Shown: positions 25,379 through 36,185 of the stretch, piece by piece
How the letters are laid out: every line of letters begins with the position of its first letter
How positions within the stretch are numbered: position 1 is the stretch's first letter
Source: Mimachlamys varia
Lineage: Eukaryota; Mollusca; Bivalvia; Pectinida; Pectinidae
Assembly (NCBI GenBank): GCA_947623455.1
Contig: OX392534.1
Coordinates: 33,423,426-33,487,425, forward strand
DNA length: 64,000 nucleotides
Reading direction: 5' to 3'
Notes under the pieces: generated by a model
Databases searched by the model: none
Told to the model about the DNA's origin: nothing
Seen by the model: only the letters and a program-made list of their open reading frames with translations
Program-made: the position numbers and the translations under genes

Positions 25379-25606
25379 CACAGGGACCTGAGAATTTGTT
25401 ACAGCTATATATTAAGGTAGCTATATAGTTTTGAAGTAATTTCACACGTTTTGGGCGTTTAGCCTTTATGACCATTGAGGTGGAAATTTTATCGCAAATT
25501 CATCTAAACACCCAGCCCGCCCCCCCCCCCCCCCCCAACGTGTGAAAATACATCCCAGTTTAGGTCCAAATTACAACTAGCTGTAACAAATTCTCGGGTC
25601 CCTGTG
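25379..25606. mobile_element. Palindromic CACAGGGACCTG MITE
   Basis: The ends CACAGGGACCTGAGAATTTG and TTCTCGGGTCCCTGTG are flanked by GGACATTA and GGACATTT (seven of eight). The core contains a poly-C run at about 25518-25536. Confidence 0.8.
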
Positions 25607-25737
25607 GGACATTTTATCTGTGGTGAGACTGTTACCAGAAATGGAACATGTTTGCCAATGTCCATATTTTGCACTATATTATTATGATACATATATATAT
25701 ATGGCTATCTATATAGTCTTTTTAAAACATAAGTTAT

Positions 25738-25862
25738 CAGGTCCTGAACGTAGGTCAGTGGATTTTCTCTGGGTACTCTGGCTTTCCTCGATCCACCTCC
25801 AAAACCTGGCCCATTCTCTAATGACCCTGGCTGTTAAAAGGACATTAAACTAAATAAACCAA
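25738..25862 (+). mobile_element. SINE fragment, same family as 18505
   Basis: GGTACTCTGGCTTTCCTCG, CACCTCCAAAACCTGG and the 3' end ACATTAAACTAAATAAACC. Confidence 0.5.
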
Positions 25863-26261
25863 ACAAAATCTTATAAAAAAAAACAACTTTAATCTCCATT
25901 ATATCAAACATAATGCTAATAATTAGGTTCAATTGAAAAATTGGTTATAAATTTGTTTGATACCCCTTTATAAGTAATAATTAATGTATAACATTATATG
26001 CCATATTTTTTCCAAAAGGTGTACTTGAATTTAATTGCACATTAAATTACATAGTAACATGTCATTGTACTTATAAAAGCAGCTACATGTAGACACATGG
26101 AATGGATTGTTTCCCTTATATACAACTGTACACATACATTATTGTATATTCATCATCAGTTGTTGAACAGGTTGAGTGAATCGGACTGAAATGGTCACAA
26201 AGAGATCAGACCAGGATTTCAATAATGGACATGCAAAGTAGTATATGTTCAACCTCTTTAA

Positions 26262-26626
26262 AGGCCCAATATACGTAACTTTCGACAAAACTTGATGCGA
26301 AAATCAAGCCTAATAACTTATTATTTTTATAGATTTAGTTAAGAATAACTGATATCAGCAATATCCAAGATGACTTTTTACCCGGTAACCAGTACGCCAG
26401 CAGTTGAAACTCGGTATTTGTAAACATGCGACCATTTTGACTGTCTTCTACCTGCGGTTTGTTATTGAAGTGGGCCCCACCTGAATTATTTTCAATTCTT
26501 TGGATTTTTCTGTCAGGAGTTTCTTGTTAGTTACTGCTTATTGCATGTTTATCAACTGGAATTTTTTTCAGAATTTTTCAGATTGACGAAAAAATTCCTG
26601 AAGTTACGTACATGTATATTGGGTCT
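26262..26626. mobile_element. TTAA-flanked MITE, copy 3
   Basis: AGGCCCAATATACGTAAC ... TATATTGGGTCT with TTAA flanks at 26258-26261 and 26627-26630. It lies between the two SOUL genes. Confidence 0.75.
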
Positions 26627-27494
26627 TTAACCACGTTAGTTTCCGTTAGTTGTCAGTAAACCTTTGCCATGGTTCATATCCGTTCTCCAATATATTTCTC
26701 TCTCCCTCAACAAAGTCTTTAACACTGAAAACATGCAACCATCGATTAGCAGAGTTAGTCTATTTTAATTTGCATGGGGGTATCTTGATTGGTGCCATAC
26801 TGGAATGAGTGTAGGAAAATGCATGGACAGAGAGAGATTCGATCAAAACATCTTCTGAAATCTGGAGAGACACTTGGGTACCTGACCTACCTGGTCACAC
26901 CGGCATGGATCATGTTATACAGATAGTTTTCTGGTGTAGGTTAAATACACCAATCTGTCAATATGTCAAAATCTAGGGTCAAAGTGGGGCCAGAAGAAAC
27001 TTAAGGTCTGCACTACACAATATTTAACAGTACTGATGTTTCAGGGGGGAACCAGAGGATACATGTATATTACAAATAAGATCAAACAAAACATATATAT
27101 GTGTTTCCTTTCATATGTTGGAAAAAGTATATGGTAGGTAGCAGAGTTTGCGCTGGGAATTTTATAAATGGGGTCCTTCTGCATATTTTTAATGGAAATC
27201 CTGAAAATTAGTGGGGTCCTAATTTCAGTTCCTATGCTTGAAAAAGATATAGGGATGGCTTCAATGCAAACCCTGGTAGGTAAGCAAAAATTCTATTTTA
27301 ACAACCAATTGTACATGGTTTAAGTAGGAAAGAGACCTTGACTTTAACAATGTTGCTTTGAAAATTTCTTTGAAATGTTAAGGGCACAAAAAATAATGTA
27401 AGGTAGGGTTTCAAGAAACAGAAAATATTTGTTGTTTGGCCTTATTAATATTGCAGTATATATATATAAGTTTCCTTTTTTTACCAGCTTGAAG

Positions 27495-30400
27495 ATGATG
27501 CTGCTGTCCGTTTTAGTTGTTCTGGTGTCCGGAGTACTAGTTGGCGCCTTCAAACAGTTGGACGTGAATTCTCTCGAAAGTCAGATACTCAAATTCCTTC
27601 CTCATGATCATGACAACGAGATACCACCAACAAATTTGAAGAAATCTGATTTCTGCAATGGACTGGGGTGTCCAAAGTATTCTGTGGTGTCTACAAATAA
27701 AACTGGGGTACGTATAATGGCAGAGAGTGCATATGGCTGTTCTGTGCCATATTGTGGTATGTACAAAACATATATCATATCATTTTCATTACATACAATG
27801 TATGTACAAGCACAGTTGCTTGAGTTTCTGTCAGTAAATAATTAAAAAATGTATAACAAGGAACCGCGCATTCTGTAATGGGCGGCTCCTTATATATATT
27901 ATTTACCGACAAACTCGAGCAACTGTGGTACAAGACAAGAAATATCATTCAAAGTCGCATTTACAGTATCAACAAAGTACAATGTAGCATTAGTGATGTA
28001 AGGCTATTTCTGCAACAAACATTTAGAGATACATCTTTATGTAAAGAAAAGGATACTTTTCTTTTTCTTCATTGCATTTCATTGCATACAAGCTCTAGTA
28101 GGAAGTGATTTTTTGTATCTGTTTATAATTAACACAGACATCTTGATTTTATCTTCTTATCGATAAAAAAATTGTCAAGATGAAAAAAAAGGTGACTGTT
28201 TTCGAGCATGACTTGCCCATATGGCGCATGGGTTTAAAAAATCTTATTAAAGAAAGACTGTAAAGTTTGTTGAGCTTTAAAAATTTATGCGTTGTATATA
28301 ATGTATTTTACATTTTTTAATAGAATTTTGAGGTACGACAGTATCCTGCAACCCGCTGGGTGACAACATACAGTTCCGGCATTGACTATGATAAGGCTGG
28401 CTCTATGAACTTTAGGAAACTTTTCAACTACATTGACGGCAAAAATGTGAAAAGTAAGTCTTTTATAAATGAAAATGAACAGCAATAACTGGAAATAAAC
28501 AGAGAAACTAGAACTCCATTGGAACAATTCTTAAGGTCACGATTCAATGAGATTTCTTAAATAGTTGAAGTGTTTTCTTCCTAAAAACCACAAAGGGCCA
28601 AGAGTTAGGAAAGTAACAAATGCAAAATATAGTTTTACAAAACCAGTTGAAAAGAAAATTGTTTGAAGCATACATGTACAGGTAATGTGTGAACAAAGAT
28701 GACCTAATTCTATAGTCAAACTTAGAGGGGGGGGGGGGGGGGGGGCGAGTGCATGACACCTGAAGGACAGAAATTTTATCTCAATACAATGGATTCAACT
28801 TAATATAATAATAATAATAATATACAATATTTGATATAGCGCCCAATCTAGCTAACATAAGCCACTCTAAAGCGCTTTACAGTACATAGATATACAATTC
28901 TTATACAATCAATACAATTAACACATACAGTTCTATCATATACAATTCTGAGGAGTTCGCAGGAGCTGCTTAATCGGGCGCTAACTACTTGTCCTATACC
29001 ACCTGGCTAATATCTACATGTGTGTGTATGTATGCGTGTGTGCTGGAGATGAATTGTGTTCTGTTTGTAGTGGGACCGTGTTTCCAACGGCATCTTTTTT
29101 ATAGTGCCACCACACTTGAATGCTACATCACAGATACTGCAACATCCACCCCAGACCATTTTATACTCCACCTGGGTTGTTGGAGTTGTGTGGGCAGGAG
29201 AAAAACACTTTCTCTGAATGTTCCATGCATATGACGATTACGGGGATCGAACCCCGGCCGCCTGCATGGAATATCACTCTTGTTAATATCACATTCCTGT
29301 TTTTAGGTTTTTTTTAAGCACCATTTTTCCCTCTATATAATCTATGTAATTTTATTTGGTTGATATCATGTATTTTGAGGTGAATTCCTCTTGATATCAT
29401 GTTTTTTTAAATCGGTCACATAAAGTTTCCTGAAAATTATGTCATTTTCATTGATTTCAGATACAACTCGAAACAAAATATTGTGATGAAATAATGTTAT
29501 CTATAAATTGATACATCTTCATATGTACATTGAATAGCTTACTTTTAGTTATGGAGATTGGAAATGCACTAAATTTAGTGGAAAAACATGTTTCTCTAAA
29601 GGTCACATTCCTGTTAATGTCATGTTTTGTCTGACAAATGCAACATGATATAAAGAGGAGTGCACTGTATATATGAAATAATAACCCGTTTACTCTGATA
29701 GAAATAAAGAGATAGAGTAAATTTTTTTTCATGTCTTGACAATAAACAAACCTTTGTAATATTTGTTTGATTGCAGAGGAGAAGGTCACCATGACATGTC
29801 CAGTTATCATTTTGGTCAGTCCCGGCCCCGGGCCGTCATGCTCCTCTAACTTCAGCATGTCTTTCTTTGTGGACCCTGCTGCCAAGGCTCCTCCTGCATC
29901 CGGCAATGAAAACATCAAGTTCACCACCATTCCCCCAGTAAAGGCTTATGTGAGGTAGGTTAAAAATCAAATAACTGACGAAAAAAAGTTGGATATTCAA
30001 AGACATCTCTCTCAGATATTTCAAGATGTCTCTGTTCCGTCAAATATTTCTTGATGTCTCTCTGTAAGGCATTTAACACAAGATATCATCATTTATAAGA
30101 TATTAAAAGATATCTTTGTAGAATATTACAAGATATCTTTGTCAGATAGCACAAGCTTTTTCAGACACAGATATCAGGTATATTATTCTGTACATATATT
30201 TATATATATAAAGAGGATATCTAACAGTCTTCCATAATACCAAATATATTTCACGAGTGGGGCTTATATTTTGATACTTTTCACAAGTTTGTAGCACGAG
30301 TTATAAGTATCAAACATAAGCCCCACTCGTGAAATATATTTGGTATTACTGAAGACACTGTTAAATATTTTGTTTATTACATTGATAAAGCAAAATCTAC

Positions 30401-30992
30401 AATGGCAGCTTTTTATTTTGCCAAATGTCGTTTGTAAGAAGCGTTCTGATTGGTCAAATCAGAAAAAGTGATATTTTTCAAATATTATATTTTTCACTAG
30501 TGAAAAATATCATATCTCACTTATGAAAATATCACTTTTATAGAATAAATAATTTTTCGATATTTTACTGGTAAAAATGTACTCCAATTTACATCCTAAC
30601 TATTTATGCCACAGTATACGTACATCATTTAAGAATTAAGATGGTGTGGTTGTTTCATTATTTGGGATTCCTAGTTGGTTTAACTATGTTTATTTTGAAA
30701 TCAAGTAAATTTCAAACATGATATTAAACATAAGCTCACAGAGTTAAATACATTTGTAGTTAAACTTTTTCTTTGTTGTGTTTTACTTTTCAAATAAAGT
30801 ACATTGTATTTGTGTTTCAGAGTTTTCGGAGGATTTGCAAACTACAACAAATACAGAGATGAAGGCCTGTCTCTCATAGATGCCATTGGTGACACGTCTC
30901 TTTACCACACCGAGTTTTACTACACCGCAGGATATGACAGTCCCTTCAAACTCTTCAACCGCCACAATGAAGTCTGGTTTATCGCTAAGTGA
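27495..30992 (+). CDS. Secreted SOUL/HEBP2-like heme-binding protein
   Basis: Four coding exons: 27495-27707, 28324-28453, 29777-29954 and 30821-30992, with consistent phases, giving 230 residues. The start was chosen just inside the exon opened by the acceptor TTTTTTACCAG at 27487. It gives a clear signal peptide (MMLLSVLVVLVSGVLVGA, residues 1-18). Then come a cysteine pair FCNGLGCPKY, EVRQYPATRWVTTYSSG, RKLFNYIDGKN, VTMTCPVIILVSPGPGPSC, NFSMSFFV and the SOUL C-terminus FGGFANYNKY...YYTAGYDSPFKLFNRHNEVWFIAK. NKT and NFS are possible N-glycosylation sites. Exon 1 must end at GGG|GTACGT (27707); read-through to 27845 is intron. The signal peptide and cysteines imply an extracellular or luminal heme/porphyrin binder. 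It lies head-to-head with the paralogue at 21.35-23.65 kb, about 3 kb away. Long AT-rich 3' sequence follows the stop; an ATTAAA occurs near 32369. Confidence 0.92.
28803..28985. mobile_element. SINE-like repeat (AAAGCGCTTTACA)
   Basis: An AAT microsatellite followed by GATATAGCGCCCAATCTAGC and CTCTAAAGCGCTTTACAG, a dispersed-repeat style. Lies in SOUL intron 2. Confidence 0.4.
29060..29275. mobile_element. SINE-like repeat with GATCGAACCCCGGCC
   Basis: It ends in a reverse B-box (GGGGATCGAACCCCGGCCG) typical of tRNA-derived repeats. Lies in SOUL intron 2. Confidence 0.4.
30236..30347. repeat. Inverted repeat in SOUL intron 3
   Basis: AATACCAAATATATTTCACG with GAGTGGGGCTTATATTTTGA is mirrored 30 bp later. 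A second hairpin-rich AT stretch (TGATATTTTTCA) follows to about 30545. Probably a MITE. Confidence 0.55.
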
Positions 30993-30999
30993 ACACCAG

Positions 31000-33900
31000 T
31001 GAACAACAGATTTGGTTCATAGACACTTGAAATTCGTGGCCATATGAACAACTGTAAAGGAATTCTGTTTTTTTTTTTTTTATTTGGTAACCTTATAAAC
31101 TTTATAAATGGCTAAATTGAAGGACAGGAACTCAGATTGAAATGAATTAAGATTGAAATCCTATGCATTAAAATCCATTTTTTTTTTGTAAATATCTATT
31201 GATATTATATATTTTTACTGAAGTTGTCTTAACATGCATTTATGTGACATAAGCAGAAATATAGCCAGCATTTTAGACTGATAATTCCTGGTTAACATTT
31301 TTTGAATGCATTTCTAATCTCAAATCTGATACACAGACCTCTTGTACATATGGGCTCTGGATATCCAGAGGAGTCGCTTGATGTTACTTTAAAAAACTTA
31401 CTCTGAATATTTCTGTTTTATAAGTTTGATACATTCTTTTTCTGATTTTATTTTGGTTCAAAAATATGACGTTTCTTAAGATCCATTTTCGGTGTGGGTG
31501 TGAAAGAATTTCAAAGCAAACTTTATATTGTACTTAATTCAATAATTTGTTTTTGTTCTTTTTTATATTCAACTTCGCAAGGACAACTAATAACTTTTTC
31601 TTTATATATATATACATTTATTCATTTTGAATACCTTATCCAAAGGCATCTTCATTGTCGTAGAAAGCTTGAAGTTTCATTACTGTCACAAAAAAACTGC
31701 AATACATTTATATTTTATGAAATACAATTATATAAACAGATTGATATTAAAGCTCAAATATCCAGTCTGCTCCCTGGTTCATACTTTATTAGATTTTTTT
31801 CAAAAAAGATATGGGTCACTTGTACGGCCACATGGGTTTTCTCCAGGTACTCCGGTTTCCTCTCACAATAATACCCCTCGTACAAGAGTGATTAATATAA
31901 GTTTGATAACTTGTTTCATAATTGTTGTGAAATATATAAAGTTTTATTAAAGTTAGTGCTAGTCACATAGAGAGAGATTGAAAGTGTTTGAAAGTGTATA
32001 TTCATAGTGATGGATAAAATATTCATTTTGTATCTACGCTAATATTGACTTGATTAATATTGAAAACGAAAAATGTTGATGTTTGTAAAACTGAATTTCA
32101 TGTGAACTGCAATTCTAATGATCCAGAATACTTTGGCATTTACTTAAGACATTCCTTTATATTTGAAGTAATGTGATGTATAAAGAAAAAAAGTTGATTG
32201 TCAGCATTTTTTGGAGAAGACCATATAAGTCTCAAACATGTATAATCAATATACTGATCTGAAATCATACTTATGCATAATGTATACAGTTGTTTGTGAT
32301 AGTATTTTATATTGAGGCGTTTTTTTTCATTATTTTGATCTTTATTTATGTACTGATTATGATTGTACATTAAAACTCTAAACAAAAAGACCTGTATGAG
32401 TCTGTTAATTTTATGTGCTGGTGTTGCCTGACATTTTCCATTTTTTCAGCAGTTTGTTTCAATACCACTGTTATGAAGTATTTAAAAATGTTCGTAACTA
32501 CAATATTTTGCAGGTAGAAGATGGAATCATTGTCAGTGTTTGATTTATGCTAAACATGTGTTCTACTGTCAATAGTATTGGCTCGGCAGTGAACATTTGC
32601 AGAGCTGTTCCCTTATACTAAAATAATGTGATTGTTAAATACCGTGCTTTATCCAATTATCACCTATGGCAATGTTATAGCCTTCTAAAGAATTGAACAA
32701 GAATTTAAAAATTTCTCTTATATAACATTTTATCAACTGTTATGAAACGTGACGGCATATAGAACCTGACATAGGCATACAAATCAAACAGATTTGCACG
32801 ACATAACATTCAATCGGGTACCAGGGGCTGTAATTATATTTAGGAAATTATCATTATTATTAGTACATATTGTACATGCACACACCCAGACTTGGTTTAC
32901 TATTTATACAAACATCCCGATCTTGGAAACAAACAAGATTTTACAAGAAAGAGCAGAAATAAAATTAGTGAGATGATCGAGCTGGGCTTGAACCCAAGAT
33001 CCCTAGATTATGGAGCCAGAACGTTACCACCAGGCCAAAACGTTGGAACCAGTTGACCTGGTTTGTCATTTCCTTATATTGTTATGCAAGGTCATGTCTC
33101 ATCATAACACAATCATCAAAACATCAAGGTCGAAATATGAGGTTAAAAGGTTAATGAAGGGACCATTGAGATCTGTTATACTTTGATGAGAAATTGTTGA
33201 CAACATGTGAAAATTTGCACAGCTTCAAACTCTGGAGGTCAAGGTCATACGTGAAAAAGCAACAGGCATTGATGGATGTCAATACTGTGCTAAAGGTGAA
33301 AAGACCAGTCCATATTTAATTGAGGCCAAGGTCAAAATATTGAGAGGAAAAAAAGTGATATTTTATGAGGTAAAGATAAAAACTTTTTTGAGACATGAAA
33401 TAAAGATATATCCTTATCTAATGAGGAATCACTTTTTAAAATGTACATTTCAATGATCTTTGTGAGATAAAAACAAATTTAATATGTTTCATTTCAGTGG
33501 AGGCATCTTTGCTAACCAATGGGATGGAGGTAACCAGAAAAGTAATTTATTCAAAATTCTATATTTCAATAGTCTGTCATATTAGATATTGAACCCCAAT
33601 TTAGTCCAATTCATTGAAATTTTGCCACATTTCAATATTGCCCAGGTCAAAATTTAAAAAATAAAATGTTTTCTGGGGATAACGGCCTAGAGGACCAAAG
33701 TAACAAATTAAGCCTGTAAATTACATCATCTTTCATATCTCATATTTCCAATGCAAAATCCTTTATAAACATTACCAGAAGAAAATGGGCTCATAGAGCC
33801 ATAAATACAGTGTGATCAGGCCATTTTGAATCTTCTTCCTCCTCAAACAACACTAGTTTATCGTAAGAAGCAAATATTCTGGTGACATTTGGCTGTACAG

Positions 33901-34590
33901 AGGGAGCTGCCTTGCAATGGTGTCAAAGACATTTCAATATCGAAAATAAAAAGTTATTTCAGTAATGCCTAAAAACTGACAATATAATTATATGTAAAAA
34001 AAAAAAAAATGCTTCAGCATGCTGTATTCAGTGATACACGGGCTTCATGGAATATACAGTACCTGGTCATACTGTGTGATACATAATATTGCACATGAAA
34101 ATTTTCCCATAGAAATCCTATAGTGTATTTCCACTAATATCGAATATGTCATCATACTTTAACAGCCCGACCGATTTCCATCAATTTTATTTTGTAAATT
34201 TCAAACTTATTAAAGAGTTTCCAAAACATTTTTAGTGCAGATGTAGTCCGTTTGTTATGTTGTTGGAGTGTTTTAAGTCGACATAAAATCTGCGAACTGA
34301 ACATCTCCCCTGATGTCAATGCATTTTAAATGAGTTGTCGCAAGTTATTTTTCAACGTGTACTTTTACAAGGGTCTCCATGTAGGTCTTTCCTTTGTTCA
34401 TATTTTGCCCCTGGTTTAATCGAATTTGAGTTTCGATTATGATTTTGTTAACGCTTCGGTATTCTCTTATTTGTATCAATCAGCTCTACAACGTGGAATA
34501 TTGAATGCAACTGAACCCATAATTATGTTTTGAAAACTCTATCAAATTCAGATGTATGCCAAATAAAATTGATACAAATGCACTATGTCT
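31000..34590. other. Probable 3' UTR of the secreted SOUL gene, then gene-free DNA
   Basis: An AT-rich tail follows the stop at 30992. A SINE scrap lies near 31810 and a tRNA-like SINE head near 32965. Nothing coding is recognised. Confidence 0.5.
32965..33058 (-). mobile_element. tRNA-like SINE head, minus strand
   Basis: On the minus strand it has a possible A box (TTGGCCTGGTGG) and B box (GGGTTCAAGCCC) at normal spacing. The acceptor stem does not pair, so a SINE head is more likely than a tRNA gene. Confidence 0.45.
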
Positions 34591-34593
34591 GCA

Positions 34594-34730
34594 GGCCCGG
34601 GTTTCATCAACGTTCCTTAACTTTAGGAAACTCCCTTAACTTAAAAATCGCCATAGGAACGCATTACAGAAGTTGAGCGGAAAATCCTTAGCTAAGGAAC
34701 TTTCCTTGAATTCTGTAATACTTTTGATAA
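34594..34730. mobile_element. Partial copy of the GGTTTCATCAACGTTCC MITE
   Basis: It shares GGGTTTCATCAACGTTCCTT and the internal TTAGCTAAGGAACTTTCCTT with the element at 38726 but lacks the right arm. Confidence 0.6.
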
Positions 34731-35076
34731 GGTACTGTGTATACAACCGATTTGCAATCATAGCAGTATGAATGTTTAAAAAAAGCGTTCAATCTTTACA
34801 TATAATGCAGGAATTGCATATAAATCCAATTGTTAAACGTTTTAGATATAACCAAAAAAAAGACAGGCTATTCTTTATACACATACTAATTTTGTGCGAA
34901 ATAAATGGTCATTCAATCATTTTATTGACATATACACAAACGGGTCAAAAGTTGGGATATGTAGATTTTTTGTTACAGTATATAATTCTTCAAATCCAGC
35001 TGACGACAAAGGTTATACTCCAACAACCAGAGGCTGGAATTCGGGAGGATACCATATATGGTCTAGAATGTTAAAC

Positions 35077-35109
35077 CAGGGACGTATATGTGAGACATAT
35101 ACGTCCCTG
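35077..35109. mobile_element. Micro-element, CAGGGACGTAT family, 33 bp
   Basis: A near-perfect hairpin with arms CAGGGACGTATATGT and ACATATACGTCCCTG, flanked by perfect GTTAAAC repeats at 35070-35076 and 35110-35116. Confidence 0.8.
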
Positions 35110-35279
35110 GTTAAACTCACCATAAAGCGTTGTCTATGCAAGTAGACGATAAGATTTCTATTTTTTCATTAAAGATAATTTTAATATGATAAAAAGCTGA
35201 GCAAATCTTTGTTGCTTGTATATGTACATGTACATGTATATTACAATAAGTGCTTTTTCTAACATATTGGATTTAAATC

Positions 35280-35430
35280 AAAATCCACGAGGTCTACACA
35301 CTACAACATCTAATGCCGATGGACGTTTTTTAAAACATATCTACATATATAAATTCCTACTTACGCACTACAACATCTAATGCTGATGGACGTTTTTTAA
35401 AACACATCTACATATATGAATTTCTACTTA
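35280..35430 (+). repeat. Tandem duplication of about 64 bp
   Basis: ACTACAACATCTAATGC, GATGGACGTTTTTTAAAACA and CCTACTTAC occur twice. Confidence 0.65.
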
Positions 35431-35477
35431 CAGAAGTCATCGTAAAAAAGCCCTATTTTAATTGAAATATGTTTTGT

Positions 35478-35505
35478 CAGGGACGTATATGTTTAGACAT
35501 CCCTG
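35478..35505. mobile_element. Micro-element, CAGGGACGTAT family, 28 bp
   Basis: CAGGGACGTATATGT ... AGACATCCCTG. Flanks GTTTTGT and GTATAGT match at five of seven positions. Confidence 0.55.
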
Positions 35506-35705
35506 GTATAGTTCTGCCGAAAAAGGATGGCTTGAGAAACAGAATGTCACGCTCATATTGGTGTATGGATTTCTAATTCATTCTGATTTTGTGGGATTAA
35601 AAGGAGAAAAAATTCATGCGATGCGGTGTTATTTATTTTGTATTTAGAGGCGGCGCAAACTCATCAGATATTAATTAGCGACAGTGAAAAAATGTTTCTC
35701 ATCAT

Positions 35706-35732
35706 CACGGACTTAGATTATCAAAGTCCGTG
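35706..35732. mobile_element. Micro-element, CACGGACTTAG family, 27 bp
   Basis: It differs by one base from the copy at 25143 and is flanked by perfect TCATCAT repeats at 35699-35705 and 35733-35739. It lies about 450 bp upstream of the hydratase start codon. Confidence 0.8.
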
Positions 35733-35852
35733 TCATCATTCATCTAAGGAAAATCATGTAAGTTTATGTAGTGGAGTTAACGAGGAAGTATAATTATTAT
35801 TGAAAAAAACTAGGATGTGGTGACAAGTGGAATTTATTTTAGTCAGTGATGT

Positions 35853-35882
35853 CACGGACTTAGATAGCAATCTAACTCCGTG
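35853..35882. mobile_element. Micro-element, CACGGACTTAG family, 30 bp
   Basis: CACGGACTTAGATAG ... AATCTAACTCCGTG, with perfect GTGATGT repeats at 35846-35852 and 35883-35889. Confidence 0.8.
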
Positions 35883-36033
35883 GTGATGTACGTCAAGGAT
35901 CAATACTTTGTCCACTGATTTAGATTAATCATAATTTATATATGTAATTATAATGTAACTTGTTTAAATATATATAGCACCGAGATTCTGTCTGCATAAG
36001 TATACTTAAATTAATGGTTTTTATTACTTTCAC

Positions 36034-36052
36034 CAGGAACAATACGTCCCTG
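36034..36052. mobile_element. 19-bp micro-element, CAGGGACGTAT family
   Basis: CAGGAACAATACGTCCCTG is the smallest copy and lies 134 bp before the hydratase start codon. It has perfect CTTTCAC flanks at 36027-36033 and 36053-36059. It may be a deletion derivative of a longer hairpin. Confidence 0.65.
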
Positions 36053-36185
36053 CTTTCACTATTTAAAATGAATAGGACTTCATAAATTTCCACTCGAATT
36101 CTACGAAAAAATTTACAGCCGGAAACAAGCGTCAAGTGCACGCGGAAACAAGAGTCCGTCTCATTCAGATCTCAGCTCAGCAGCA

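Noticed and set aside
27708..27845. Extension of secreted SOUL exon 1
   Set aside because: A good donor GGG|GTACGT in phase 0 restores family similarity with exon 2; the extension has none.
29457..29930. 157-residue minus-strand frame
   Set aside because: It is antisense to SOUL exon 3 and its intron, with no domain.
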